Counted from the stretch's first letter, positions 8,269 through 17,759 are shown. The stretch: 37,584 bases of DNA from Candidatus Latescibacterota bacterium (GCA_022823725.1 JAJEHL010000014.1:1-37584), one strand, 5' to 3'. The notes: generated by a model not told the origin, from the sequence alone. Program-made: numbers and translations.

Positions 8269-10974
8269 TTAATAGTACGTCGTGACGGGGCCTGCTGATA
8301 CGGGATCGATTTTCTCGGGATCTATTCCGAGTTCGTCGATGGCTGTGGCGACCTGTTCGCGTTTGATTTTGCCCTGTTTTGCCAGGACGTAAAGCGCGGC
8401 CACAGCAATGCATTCGGCATCGACTTCAAAATGCCGGCGCAGAGCCTGGCGCGTGTCGCTGCGCCCAAATCCATCTGTGCCCAGCACCATCATGTCTTCG
8501 GGTACCCAGGGGTGGATCATTTCGGGCAGGGATTTCATGTAATCGGATGCGGCGACGATCGGCCCATCGGTTTTTTCGAGTACTTTGACGATGTACGGCT
8601 TTTTCTTGCGCCTCGTTGGGTGTAGCATGTTCCACCGCTCAGTCTCAAGCGCGTCCCGCCGCAATTCCTTGTATGAAGTGACGCTCCACACGTCGGCGGA
8701 AATATTGTATTCTGCGGCGAGGATTTCTTGCGCGCGCAGGGTTTCGCGAAGGATGGATGCACTGCCAAAGAGCTGAATCTTGTGCTGGCCCTGTTGCATT
8801 TCGTGTTCTTTGAGCGGATAAATGCCTTTGACAATGCCTTCTTCAACGCCTTTGGGCATGGGGGGGTGTTCGTAGTTTTCATTGCCCAGAGTCATGTAGT
8901 AATAAACATCTTCCTGTTCCTGGTACATGCGCCGAATGCCGTCCTGGATGATGATGGCAATTTCGTAAGCATAGGCGGGGTCGTAGGCGATACAGTTGGG
9001 AACGGATGAGGCCAGAATGTGGCTGTGTCCGTCTTCGTGCTGGAGGCCTTCGCCGTTGAGCGTGGTGCGCCCGGCTGTTCCGCCTAAGAGAAAGCCCTTG
9101 CAGCGGATATCGCCGGCCAGCCACATGAGGTCGCCCACGCGCTGAAAGCCGAACATGGAATAGTAGATGTAAAATGGGATGGTGTTGACGCCGTGTGTGG
9201 CATAAGCTGTGCCAGCGCAGATGAATGAGGACATGGCACCGGCTTCGTTGATGCCTTCTTCGAGAATTTGGCCGTCTTGCGCTTCTCGGTAGTAGCTGAT
9301 ATTGCCCGCGTCAACGGGTTCGTATATCTGCCCCATGTGCGAGTAGATGCCGAGTTGCCGAAATAGGGAATCCATACCAAAGGTGCGGGCTTCGTCCGGG
9401 ATGATGGGGACGAGCAGTTTGCCGATGTCTTTGTCGCGGGCGAGTTTGGCAAATAAACGCGCAAAAGCCATTGTTGTAGAAGCCTGGCGGTCACCTGTAC
9501 CTTTGAAGGCTTCGTCAAATACGTCGCGCGAGGGCGCTTGAATGGGTTTGGCACGCACGCTTCGGGCGGGCAAATAGCCGCCGAGTTCGTTTCGGCGTTG
9601 TTGCAGATACTGCATTTCAGGGCTGTCGTCGGGAGGACGATAAAAGGGTGCTTTGCCCACTTCGCTGTCGGAGATGGGGATGTCAAAGCGGCGTTTGAAA
9701 TCTCGCATCTCGTCTTCTTCGAGCTTTTTTTGCTGGTGGGTCATGTTGCGGCCTTCGCCAGCTTCGCCCAGGCCATAGCCTTTGATGGTTTTGGCCAGGA
9801 TGACCGTTGGTGCGCCTTTGTGTTCCACGGCGGCGTTGAAGGCGGCGTACACTTTTTCGGGATCGTGACCTCCGCGACGCAATTTTTGAAGTTGTTCATC
9901 CGAGAGATGTTCGACTATTTTGAGCAAGTCGGGATGGGTGCCAAAAAAGTCGCGGCGGATGTATTCGCCGGATTCGACGGTATATTTCTGGTATTGACCA
10001 TCGACGACTTCTTCCATGCGCTGCTGAAGCAGGCCCTGGGTGTCTTTTTCGAGTAGTGCGTCCCAATCGTCTCCCCATATCACTTTGATGACATTCCAGC
10101 CAGCGCCGCGAAAGACCTGTTCGAGTTCCTGGATTATTTTGCTATTGCCGCGCACGGGACCGTCGAGGCGTTGCAGGTTGCAGTTGATTACAAAGATGAG
10201 GTTGTCGAGTTGTTCGCGGGTTGCCAGGCTGATGGCGCCGAGGGTTTCGGGCTCGTCTGTTTCGCCGTCGCCGACGAAGACCCAGACTTTGGAATCGCGA
10301 GTGGATTTGAGGCCGCGGTCTTCGAGGTAGCGGTTAAAGCGGGCCTGGAAGATGCCCACGAGGGGGCCAAGGCCCATGGATACTGTGGGGAATTGCCAGA
10401 AGTCGGGCATGAGATAGGGGTGGGGATAGGAAGACAGGCCGCCGGGGTTGCGGAGTTCTCGGCGGAAGTTTTCGAGGTGCTCGGTGCTTAGCCGGCCTTC
10501 GAGAAAGGCGCGGGCATACATGCCGGGCGAGGCATGGCCCTGGAAGAAGACCTGGTCCCCGGAGAAATCGCCATTGGGCGCTTTGAAGAAGTGATTTTGA
10601 CCCACTTCATAGAGCGTGGCAGCCGATGCAAAGGTGGAGATGTGACCGCCAATGCCATCGGCTTCTTTGTTGGCACGGGTGACCATGGCCATGGCATTCC
10701 AGCGTACGAGACTTTTGATGCGACGCTCGATTTCTCGGTCGCCCGGATAGGGCAGTTGTTTGTCGCGCGGGATGGTGTTGATATAAGGCGTATGAGACGC
10801 GAAGGGTATGTCAACGCCCAGACTTTTTTCTGCTTCTTGTTCGAGGCGGTCGAGCAAATAGCGCACGCGGTCGGGACCGCCGTTTTGCAGAACATAAGCC
10901 AGAGATTCGATCCATTCTTCGGTTTCGATGGGATCGGTATCGCGATATGTACCTGGTGCGACAGAATCGGCCAT
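8269..10974 (-). CDS. aceE: Pyruvate dehydrogenase E1, homodimeric type
   Basis: This 901-residue thiamine-diphosphate enzyme decarboxylates pyruvate and acetylates the E2 lipoyl group. It is the single-chain (alpha2) AceE type rather than PdhA/PdhB, and slightly longer than E. coli AceE (887). The ThDP/Mg motif is GDGETDEPETLGAIS at about residues 235-249, closing with FVINCNLQRLDGPVRGN. GQIYEPVDAGNISYYREAQ and the GGTAGRTTLNGEGLQHEDG loop are also typical of AceE. AAAGGGG lies before the ATG. It is the first gene of the operon, preceded by a 268-bp gap with a candidate promoter. Presence of the complex implies oxidative acetyl-CoA formation with NADH as electron product. Confidence 0.97.
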   Translation of the reverse strand: MADSVAPGTYRDTDPIETEEWIESLAYVLQNGGPDRVRYLLDRLEQEAEKSLGVDIPFASHTPYINTIPRDKQLPYPGDREIERRIKSLVRWNAMAMVTRANKEADGIGGHISTFASAATLYEVGQNHFFKAPNGDFSGDQVFFQGHASPGMYARAFLEGRLSTEHLENFRRELRNPGGLSSYPHPYLMPDFWQFPTVSMGLGPLVGIFQARFNRYLEDRGLKSTRDSKVWVFVGDGETDEPETLGAISLATREQLDNLIFVINCNLQRLDGPVRGNSKIIQELEQVFRGAGWNVIKVIWGDDWDALLEKDTQGLLQQRMEEVVDGQYQKYTVESGEYIRRDFFGTHPDLLKIVEHLSDEQLQKLRRGGHDPEKVYAAFNAAVEHKGAPTVILAKTIKGYGLGEAGEGRNMTHQQKKLEEDEMRDFKRRFDIPISDSEVGKAPFYRPPDDSPEMQYLQQRRNELGGYLPARSVRAKPIQAPSRDVFDEAFKGTGDRQASTTMAFARLFAKLARDKDIGKLLVPIIPDEARTFGMDSLFRQLGIYSHMGQIYEPVDAGNISYYREAQDGQILEEGINEAGAMSSFICAGTAYATHGVNTIPFYIYYSMFGFQRVGDLMWLAGDIRCKGFLLGGTAGRTTLNGEGLQHEDGHSHILASSVPNCIAYDPAYAYEIAIIIQDGIRRMYQEQEDVYYYMTLGNENYEHPPMPKGVEEGIVKGIYPLKEHEMQQGQHKIQLFGSASILRETLRAQEILAAEYNISADVWSVTSYKELRRDALETERWNMLHPTRRKKKPYIVKVLEKTDGPIVAASDYMKSLPEMIHPWVPEDMMVLGTDGFGRSDTRQALRRHFEVDAECIAVAALYVLAKQGKIKREQVATAIDELGIDPEKIDPVSAGPVTTYY

Positions 10975-11242
10975 GGTAAAACCCCTTTGTTCTGTGGTGC
11001 AATGACGGGTATTTGAAATCTACGCGCGTATCCAAAAATATCAGTTCTGTGCGTGAAATTTACGAGGGATAATGAATTTTGTCAAATGTAGAGAATATTT
11101 TTGTGCGAGAGAAAGGCAGATTTTAAGGAAATGCATTTATATAAGATATTGTTAATTAGTAAAATGATATTAATAGTTGACTGGTTGGTAAAGTATGGCA
11201 AAAAAAACAGAATGTCTCGCGTTCTTCGGGGGAGAGGAGGTA
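10975..11242. other. Intergenic region upstream of aceE
   Basis: This gap separates the aceE start from the end of the cytochrome gene; both genes read in reverse. The part from about 11080 to 11220 is strongly AT-rich, unlike the flanking genes, and looks like the aceE control region. I see no convincing terminator for the cytochrome gene here and no PdhR-like operator that I could defend. Confidence 0.5.
11136..11163 (-). promoter_or_regulatory. Candidate promoter for the aceE operon
   Basis: Read on the reverse strand, TTTACT (4/6 match to the -35 consensus) is followed after 16 nt by TATAAA (5/6 match to -10). It lies about 160 nt upstream of the aceE ATG within an AT-rich block. AT-rich DNA makes chance matches common, so this is weak. 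Confidence 0.25.
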
Positions 11243-11635
11243 TCATGCGTCCGGTACTTGTTGTCCTCGATGACAGGTCTGGCAGGTGATCTGTGTGAAT
11301 TGTCCTTCTTTGAAGTCTTTGAGGATTTCGCCGTTGATTTTTTGCGTCATTGTGATCATGAGGCGCGCAATGTCTTTGCGGGGGTTTTCGTCTGATGCGA
11401 AGTCGTAAGTGGATAGGGATTGTCCTTCTTCTCCTTTGTGGCAAGCGTGACAGCGCACGCCCAGTGCTTTGCTAAAATCTTTCATGTATTGCATGAGTTG
11501 CGCTTTTTTGATGTCTTTGGGCAAGACTTTTAAATTGGTATAAGTGTCGGGAATTTGGGCGAAAGATGCGGTGACGATCAGAGAGATGAGGGAACTGAGT
11601 GTGAGAACGAGTGCAAGGAGTAGCGAGCGGTTCAT
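11243..11635 (-). CDS. Exported di-haem c-type cytochrome
   Basis: This 130-residue protein has an N-terminal signal sequence (MNRSLLLALVLTLSSLISLI, then ASFAQ). Two haem c attachment sites follow: CHACH at residues 62-66 and CQTCH at 118-122. The region TYTNLKVLPKDIKKAQLMQ and FSKALGVRCHACHKG resemble the small cytochromes annotated as photosynthetic reaction-centre cytochrome c subunit-like, common in non-phototrophs. It should be periplasmic and carry electrons. I chose the ATG at 11635 because AAAAAAGGAGG lies 5 nt upstream; the longer frame from 11731 would bury the signal peptide. It follows the FAH-family gene with a 13-nt gap, so the two are probably co-transcribed. Confidence 0.85.
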   Translation of the reverse strand: MNRSLLLALVLTLSSLISLIVTASFAQIPDTYTNLKVLPKDIKKAQLMQYMKDFSKALGVRCHACHKGEEGQSLSTYDFASDENPRKDIARLMITMTQKINGEILKDFKEGQFTQITCQTCHRGQQVPDA

Positions 11636-11648
11636 GGTACCTCCTTTT

Positions 11649-12677
11649 TTATCTGTGATTTTCCAGCCATTGCAGTTGATTTGTTTGCGGAAAAGCGGTG
11701 ATGGGATTTTCGAGAGGTCCAATGCCTTCAAAGGTCATGCATACGCGGTCGCCTTCACACAAGCCGCTTTCGAGGTCGTGGTCGGAAAAGACAATGGGTG
11801 TGCCCCAGTAGAGGATTTGCAGAGTGTCGGGTTCAAGGGGTAAGCGGGAAAAGAGCGACCGCTCGAGATGAAAGAGGCCGTCGGGCATGTTGAGATGGTT
11901 TTGTCCAGTATGTCCTTCTTTGTAGGCAATGCGCGTGTTGTTGCGTATCACTTCGCAAGAGACGGCTACGCTGCTGTCGTCATAGGCCGAGTTGGTGACC
12001 ATCAGGGGGCCGAGGCTGGCGCAGCCGTGGGACCAGTTTTTTGCCTGGGGTAAGTTGAGCGGGTTTTCGGCTTCGATGCCGTTGTCGGTGTAATCGTTGC
12101 CGCCGGTGTAGCCCAATCGCTCAATTTGACCTGTGGTGTTGAGGCCATAGATGGTTACGAGTTCTGTTTCGGGGACGAGGCGCAGGGTGTTGTGCGGGTG
12201 CGATATGCGTCCGCCGTGTCCGACGAGGGCAGCGGTGTCGTTTTTGGCAAAGAGTTCGGGAATGCCGCCCTGCGCGCATTCCCGGTATTTTTGATCATAG
12301 ACGTTGACGGCATCACCCGTGGCCTGTTTGGCTTCTATTTCGCGCAATTTTGCGCTGTCTTCATGGGTGACACCGGCGAGCCAGATCCGCAATTTGTGCG
12401 GTGCATCTGCCGGTGCGGTTATTGGGCTGATGAGGTGCGGTTGATCGGGGTCGGACGTGTTGTTGAGGAGGTCGCGGAGTAAGAGGCGCGGCGCATTGTG
12501 GATATTGATTGACGCTACTGTGGTTTCAATACTGTTTTTATTGCCCCCGTGGCGGTAATAGAGGTCGTGAAGCGAAGCCGGGTGTGGGGCGCAGGCTGTG
12601 AGGTCGAAGATGTCGTCGCCTTTGACAAGTCCCAGGCGAGGTCCTTGTTCGGGGTGTGCGAATTGCAATAGTTTCAT
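11649..12677 (-). CDS. AraD1/fumarylacetoacetate hydrolase-family protein
   Basis: This 342-residue protein belongs to the FAH superfamily, in the branch often annotated AraD1. Metal ligands are likely in VPETELVTIY (E-x-E) and the downstream D/E positions of GYTGGNDYTDNGIEAENP. LPQAKNWSHGCASLGP is the conserved segment that follows in this family. AraD1-type members act on 2-keto-3-deoxy sugar acids, while other FAH members cleave or hydrate acylpyruvates; the actual substrate is not readable here. The sequence before the ATG contains GAGG. It leads a short reverse operon with the di-haem cytochrome and is divergent from the SDR gene at 12807. No sugar-acid pathway genes are adjacent. Confidence 0.8.
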   Translation of the reverse strand: MKLLQFAHPEQGPRLGLVKGDDIFDLTACAPHPASLHDLYYRHGGNKNSIETTVASINIHNAPRLLLRDLLNNTSDPDQPHLISPITAPADAPHKLRIWLAGVTHEDSAKLREIEAKQATGDAVNVYDQKYRECAQGGIPELFAKNDTAALVGHGGRISHPHNTLRLVPETELVTIYGLNTTGQIERLGYTGGNDYTDNGIEAENPLNLPQAKNWSHGCASLGPLMVTNSAYDDSSVAVSCEVIRNNTRIAYKEGHTGQNHLNMPDGLFHLERSLFSRLPLEPDTLQILYWGTPIVFSDHDLESGLCEGDRVCMTFEGIGPLENPITAFPQTNQLQWLENHR

Positions 12678-12806
12678 GGTTGCCTCGGTGATTGTGGGAT
12701 GGGAAACAAGAATAGTTATTATTGGGGCACCTGTAAAGCAGATTTATCGTTAGCCATTGTGCGAATTTTTTTACATATTGAGACAGGAGAAAAGGAGGCG
12801 GGTCTT

Positions 12807-13586
12807 ATGGCTATAGCACTGATTACGGGCGCGTCGAGTGGTATTGGTCTGGAACTGGCGCGGGTGTTTGCAGCTGATGGGGTCGATGTGATTTTGTCGG
12901 CGCGGTCCGAGGATAAGTTGCATGCGCTGGCAGAAGAGGTGCGGGAGGAATACGGTGTAAGAGCAGAGGTGGTTGTGGCTGATTTGTCGGTGCAGGGCGA
13001 GGCTGAGAAGGTTTATGACCGGGTCGCGGAGATGGGATGGGATGTGGATTATCTGGTGAATAATGCCGGGTTTGGGGTTTATGGTTTTTACGCGGAGACA
13101 GATTGGACGGCCGAAGCGGATATGTTGCAGGTAAATATTGTCGCTTTGACGCATTTGACCAAGTTGTTTTTGCCTGGTTTGATTGATCGGGGTCGGGGAA
13201 GAATTTTGAATGTGGCTTCGACTGCGGCGTTTCAGCCCGGCCCGAGGATGGCTGTGTATTTTGCGACGAAGGCGTATGTGCTGTCGTTTTCAGATGCGAT
13301 TGCCAATGAGTTAAAGGGCACGGGGGTGAGCGTGACTGCGCTGTGTCCAGGGGCAACGGAGACGGGGTTTCAAGATGCTGCGGGTGCAACGGGTTCGCGT
13401 TTGTTTGATATGCGCGGATTGCCCACGGGTGCCGATGTGGCAAAATATGGGTACAGAGCTATGCAAAAGGGAAAGCGCGTGGCTATTCACGGGTTGATTA
13501 GTAAGATGCTGGCTTTTACTGTGCGCTTATTACCCCGGCGGATTGTTGCCGCAACGACGAAAGCGTTGATTGCGAGGAGTGATTAA
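12807..13586 (+). CDS. Short-chain dehydrogenase/reductase (SDR)
   Basis: This 259-residue classical SDR uses NAD(P)H. The cofactor motif TGASSGIG is at residues 7-14 and NNAG follows in the middle. The catalytic Ser is in LNVASTAAF and the Tyr-Lys pair is Y151-x3-K155 (VYFATKAYV). CPGATETGF is the usual post-catalytic segment. The basic residues after strand 2 (SARSEDKL) favour NADP(H). It resembles the DltE/YqjQ-like acyl or ketone reductases, but the substrate is unknown. AAAGGAGG is 8 nt before the ATG at 12807; the longer frame from 12699 lacks a site. Its stop codon overlaps the hflX stop on the other strand (shared TTAA). Confidence 0.9.
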   Translation: MAIALITGASSGIGLELARVFAADGVDVILSARSEDKLHALAEEVREEYGVRAEVVVADLSVQGEAEKVYDRVAEMGWDVDYLVNNAGFGVYGFYAETDWTAEADMLQVNIVALTHLTKLFLPGLIDRGRGRILNVASTAAFQPGPRMAVYFATKAYVLSFSDAIANELKGTGVSVTALCPGATETGFQDAAGATGSRLFDMRGLPTGADVAKYGYRAMQKGKRVAIHGLISKMLAFTVRLLPRRIVAATTKALIARSD

Positions 13587-14875
13587 GCCAGTACATCTGC
13601 CTGTGTGTGGCTCGCTGACAGGAAGCGGTCCAGTTGCAGGCGCTCGGCATGGTTGGAATTGAGGCGAACGCGCAGGTGTACGTCGTTGCCCTCATAATCC
13701 CGGGTCAGTATTTCGCTGTGGGTGTAAAGTTGTGAGAGGAGTTTGCCTTCACTTTGTGGCACCTGAAGTTTTAAGGTGACCGCATCGACAGCCAAAAAAT
13801 CACATATCCGATTTTTGGCCGCGTCGAGATCAGTGGCGTCGAGCGCAGAAATTGCAAGCGCATTGGGATCTTTTGCGCAGCGTTTTGCAATTTCTTTTTT
13901 TCGTTCAGCATCTGTGAGGTCCATTTTGTTATAGACAGTCAGGGTGGGTTTATCATCAATTTTGAGTTTTGTGAGGACTTCGCTGACTGTGACCATTTGC
14001 ATTTTGTATTGCGAATGGCTGGCATCGACAACGTGAAGGAGCAGGTCTGCCTGTACGGCTTCTTGTAATGTGGCGCGAAAGCAGGCAAAGAGGTGGTGCG
14101 GTAAGCGGTTGATAAAGCCGACGGTGTCGGTGAGCAAGATGGGGCGATGGCTGTGGACATCGACGCTGCGCGTGGTGTTGGTCAAGGTGGCAAAAAGCTG
14201 ATTTTCGACCAGGACATTTTCGCCCGAAAGCCCGCGCATAAGCGTGGATTTGCCCGCGTTGGTATAGCCAACGAGCACAACGTTAAAACTATGGTTGCGT
14301 CCTTTGCGGCTGGTGTCCATTTGCCGTCTCACTCGTTTGAGGCTGTCATGGAGGGACTTTCCGCGCTGTTCGATCCACCTGCGGGTGGTTTCGGTGTGCG
14401 TTTCACCCGATCCGAGGCCAGCGCGACGTTCTGCGTGGGGGTTAAATTGACGAATGCGCGGGCGCAAATAACGCAGGTGGGCCATTTGTACTTGAATTTG
14501 CGCGGTGCGTGTGCGTGCGTGTAAAGCAAAAATATTGAGGATGAGCAGGCTGCGATCGAGGATGCGCACCTCAATATGGGTTTCGAGGTTGCGCATTTGC
14601 GAGGGCGAAAGGTCATTGTCAAAGATGATTGCGTCGATATTTCTCTTTTGGGCCATTTCTCGTAGTTCGTCGATTTTGCCCGAACCGATATAGGTGGCTG
14701 GATCGGGTTTGTCGCGATTTTGCAATGTGCGATCAATCACTTCAAAGGTGGCAGTGCTGGCCAGGTGCGCGAGTTCTTCGAGAGATTCTCTGGCTTTGTG
14801 TGTGGAGATACCGCGTTGCGCCACTCCAACGAGAACGGCACGCCGTATGCCCTGTGCGTCAAAGATATGGTCCAT
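13583..14875 (-). CDS. hflX: HflX-family ribosome-associated GTPase
   Basis: HflX binds the large ribosomal subunit and splits stalled or stressed 70S ribosomes. The 430 residues match the usual bacterial length. The N-terminal HflX domain contains TYIGSGKIDEL and FDNDLSPSQMRNLE. RRWIEQRGKSL marks the linker helix before the G domain. G1 is GYTNAGKST (203-211), G3 is LTDTVGFI, G4 is YNKMD and G5 is ISALD. AGGAG precedes the ATG by about 6 nt. The gene diverges from the RDD protein gene with only 46 bp between starts and converges with the SDR gene with overlapping stops. No hfq is adjacent. Confidence 0.96.
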   Translation of the reverse strand: MDHIFDAQGIRRAVLVGVAQRGISTHKARESLEELAHLASTATFEVIDRTLQNRDKPDPATYIGSGKIDELREMAQKRNIDAIIFDNDLSPSQMRNLETHIEVRILDRSLLILNIFALHARTRTAQIQVQMAHLRYLRPRIRQFNPHAERRAGLGSGETHTETTRRWIEQRGKSLHDSLKRVRRQMDTSRKGRNHSFNVVLVGYTNAGKSTLMRGLSGENVLVENQLFATLTNTTRSVDVHSHRPILLTDTVGFINRLPHHLFACFRATLQEAVQADLLLHVVDASHSQYKMQMVTVSEVLTKLKIDDKPTLTVYNKMDLTDAERKKEIAKRCAKDPNALAISALDATDLDAAKNRICDFLAVDAVTLKLQVPQSEGKLLSQLYTHSEILTRDYEGNDVHLRVRLNSNHAERLQLDRFLSASHTQADVLA

Positions 14876-14921
14876 GTTATCTCCTGAGTTTTAGTTATAT
14901 TCATAATAATAAGGTGAAGAT

Positions 14922-15452
14922 ATGTTGATGCAAAGCGAAATCGCCGGGATAGGACGGCGTCTGTTGGCAACGGTGTTGGATTTTGTGATTTTACACCTGG
15001 TGCTGACGGTGGTTCTGCGCAATATGCTGCTGTCGCCTGCGGGCGTGTGGATGGTGGATTTTATTTTTATTTTGGTGTATTCCGCGATATTTGTGGGGCT
15101 TATGGGCCAGACGCCGGGCAAGATGTTGTTGGGATTGCGCGTGATTGATGCTCACGGTGGCGGGTTGAATTACGTGCAGACGTTTCGACGTGCGGTGGTG
15201 AAGTGGTCGCCGGTTTTTGTGCTGTTTGTTGTGATGGCCCTGTTGACGCCAGAGGAGGTGTATCAGGGCCCCGCGGATGGAGAAGTGATGGATACCGTTG
15301 AAGTTGATGCGCAATCGGCAGTGGCTTCATCGACCGCTATGGTGATCGGTACGGTGGGCTGGCTGGTGTTGATTCACATGGCGCGCCGCCATCCCGATGG
15401 TCAGGGGATTCACGATCGCGTGGCAGAGACGTATGTGATTAGAACGAGGTGA
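14922..15452 (+). CDS. RDD-family membrane protein
   Basis: This 176-residue integral membrane protein carries the RDD signature. The first Arg and Asp are in GIGRRLLATVLDFVIL, MGQTPGKMLLGLRVID is the loop typical of the family, and the C-terminal GIHDRVAETYVI supplies the last conserved Asp. Four hydrophobic segments lie near residues 17-33, 44-62, 86-107 and 128-146. RDD proteins have mostly unknown roles; some have been linked to ion transport. AAGGTG is the likely SD. The loop around residues 108-127 is acidic and probably outside or flexible. It converges with the TPR protein gene with a gap of 3 nt. Confidence 0.85.
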   Translation: MLMQSEIAGIGRRLLATVLDFVILHLVLTVVLRNMLLSPAGVWMVDFIFILVYSAIFVGLMGQTPGKMLLGLRVIDAHGGGLNYVQTFRRAVVKWSPVFVLFVVMALLTPEEVYQGPADGEVMDTVEVDAQSAVASSTAMVIGTVGWLVLIHMARRHPDGQGIHDRVAETYVIRTR

Positions 15453-15455
15453 AAA

Positions 15456-17759
15456 TTATCGGGTGCCTGGTACAAAGAAGACAGCATCTTTTTTTGTGGT
15501 CTGGTCGGCGTTTTTGTCTGTGACTGTGAGTTTGAGGGTATAGCGTCCGGATGAGAGGTTGGTGAGGGGCATTTCGAGATAGGTGTTTTCGTCGGGGTTT
15601 GTACCGACTTGATCAAAGCTGAGGCCAACGGCCTCGGTATTTTTTTTGCCCAATTTGGCGAGGAGGGATACGAGTGCGAAACCGGTTTCCTGGCGTTTTT
15701 GCACTTCGTAGGATATGGTGTATCGCGTCTGTCCAAATTCGTCGCGTTTGAGGTTGTAGATTTCAAAGTAAACGTACATGGGCATGCCGGGGACAAAGGT
15801 TGCCGAAGGCTGTGGCTGAATGTAGAGGTTGCCGCGCACAAAGGATGTGTCGGGTGCGCGATCCGCTTCGATGATGAGGGAGGCGATCTGGATGTCGCTC
15901 ATCATCATAAGGCTTTTATCGTGATAGTCGGGCAGGCGAAGATCGGGCTGACGATATGCGCCAACGCGGTTGGTATTTTGACGCCACGCTTCAACGGCCA
16001 GTTCATATTCCCCGGGTTCGGCAATGTGATGCACGCCGCTGAGGGCTTGTAAACCCCGGTCTCGAATATCATCGGTGATGTCGATGGCCAATGCGCTTTT
16101 GGTGTTCTGAAAATTGAGGGCGCGAGGGTAGATAAGCGCGGTGCGGCGTTCGACGACTACAGTGGTGTCCGGATCTGTGGGCAGGGCCACATTGTCTAAA
16201 GGCAGGCCAAATATGACCTGCAATTCGGTTTTGTTCTCCGGTCCCCTGAAGGTGAGGGTGTCGAAGTAAAAGTCGAGGGGGTCAAGTGCTTCTATGCTGT
16301 ACAATTCGGGTTCTATTGCGGCGAGCGATTGGGCGAGGGTGGCGGGGTTAAATTCGTTGAGGCGCTGAATAACGCTCATGTACGAGCGCCCGGAGGATTC
16401 GGCATTGGCGAGGTCTTCTTCGGTTAGCGATGGGACGGGGGCAAAATCGTAGTTTCCGCCCAGAAATTCATCGGTAAATGTAAATTCTGCGCCCTGTCCG
16501 AGGTTTTTATATACCCACACTTCCCAGGGTACAGAGGTCCAACCGCTGGTCGTTGTGACGGGGCGGTAGTCGGTAAAGCCCATATCGCCCACGCGACCTA
16601 TGCCACCTTGCTCCATGGTGCGAATCGGATAGACGGGACCGACGAAGTTTGCCTCAATGCCCGCATCGCCGTAAATCGCATACGCTCTTTGTTCTTGAAG
16701 GCGCTGTATATCGAGTGGTACGATGGCATTGAGTTTGCGAGAGGTAGAGATGTAGTCGGGTTTGCCATACCGGATGTAGATTTCTCCTCGGCGATCCCAC
16801 GGCCACTTTTTGCCAAAATGGGTTCGCGCATGCCATACCCTGCGGTAGTGTTCGGCTCGGCGCAGTGCGCCTCCAGAGGTTTTAAAGGGATCTTTTTGCA
16901 ACCAGAAGCGTGTGAGAAAACGCTCGCGTTGTGTTTTGTCATCCGAGGCCGACGCGAGGCGGTAAGCGCGCGCTTCGGCTTTTGAGCCGATATAAGAGAT
17001 GTCGTCAAAGAGAGGCTGTTCTTCTTTGGATAAGGTCTCGATATAGCGTTGAAATGCCGTTAGTGCGCCTTCGTGGTCGCGTCTTTGTATGAGAGCTTGG
17101 GCGAGCAATGGCAGTGCGCGGGGGTCTCGCATGCGAGATGTGATATCTTCGAGGTCGCGGTATTCTTTGGCTTCGTATAGCGCGTAGGCAAATTGGTATG
17201 CGGTTTCGTGGTCTTCGGGGTTGCGCTCGAGGTATTTTTTGTAGTAGTATAGCGCGACCTGATGCGCGCTGCCTTCTTCGCGATGGGCGCGAGCGAGCAG
17301 GAGATAGGGCGAAGCCCGGTCGGGAAATCGCGCAATGGTTTGTGAGGCCGCTTTTCGCGCGCGGCTTCCGGTATCTTCGAGTGCGAGCAAGGTTTTGATG
17401 AGGTGGTCGTGGGCGTCCGCGTCTGTGGTGTCGATGGCGACTGCTTTTTCGTAGTGTGACAGCGCGCGGTCGGGTTTGTTGCGCAGGTTTTGATACACGC
17501 GGCCCAGGCCCGTGTGGGCAATTGCGAGGTCGGGGCGCAAAGCGAGCGCGTTTTGAAAGGCTGCTTCGGCGCTATCGGCTTCTTCAAGGCGCAAATAGAG
17601 CAGGCCCATGCGCGCATAGCTCGCCGACGAATCAGACGCGGTGGTCAGGTCTGCTTTCAATTGATTGATGACGTCGAGGAGGTCGCGGTTTTGCGCGAAT
17701 CCCGTGCTTGCAAAACTGATGAGGAGCAGATAGATGGTTGAGTAGAGGACTGTGTGCAT
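15456..17759 (-). CDS. Exported TPR protein with GWxTD-type domain
   Basis: This 767-residue protein starts with a signal peptide (MHTVLYSTIYLLLISFASTG, then FAQ). TPR-like helices follow at about residues 35-260, for example ALRPDLAIAHTGLGRVYQNL. Next comes the conserved block RERFLTRFWLQKDPFKTSGG and RGEIYIRYGKPDYI, which matches the GWxTD domain family, though the GWxTD-type tryptophan motif itself is not visible. The C-terminal half is beta-rich with RYTLKLTVTDKNADQTTKKD near the end, like an Ig-type domain. These proteins are found in Acidobacteria, Gemmatimonadetes and FCB relatives and have no fixed function; a cell-envelope scaffold is a reasonable guess. AAGGAT is 5 nt before the ATG. 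Confidence 0.75.
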   Translation of the reverse strand: MHTVLYSTIYLLLISFASTGFAQNRDLLDVINQLKADLTTASDSSASYARMGLLYLRLEEADSAEAAFQNALALRPDLAIAHTGLGRVYQNLRNKPDRALSHYEKAVAIDTTDADAHDHLIKTLLALEDTGSRARKAASQTIARFPDRASPYLLLARAHREEGSAHQVALYYYKKYLERNPEDHETAYQFAYALYEAKEYRDLEDITSRMRDPRALPLLAQALIQRRDHEGALTAFQRYIETLSKEEQPLFDDISYIGSKAEARAYRLASASDDKTQRERFLTRFWLQKDPFKTSGGALRRAEHYRRVWHARTHFGKKWPWDRRGEIYIRYGKPDYISTSRKLNAIVPLDIQRLQEQRAYAIYGDAGIEANFVGPVYPIRTMEQGGIGRVGDMGFTDYRPVTTTSGWTSVPWEVWVYKNLGQGAEFTFTDEFLGGNYDFAPVPSLTEEDLANAESSGRSYMSVIQRLNEFNPATLAQSLAAIEPELYSIEALDPLDFYFDTLTFRGPENKTELQVIFGLPLDNVALPTDPDTTVVVERRTALIYPRALNFQNTKSALAIDITDDIRDRGLQALSGVHHIAEPGEYELAVEAWRQNTNRVGAYRQPDLRLPDYHDKSLMMMSDIQIASLIIEADRAPDTSFVRGNLYIQPQPSATFVPGMPMYVYFEIYNLKRDEFGQTRYTISYEVQKRQETGFALVSLLAKLGKKNTEAVGLSFDQVGTNPDENTYLEMPLTNLSSGRYTLKLTVTDKNADQTTKKDAVFFVPGTR

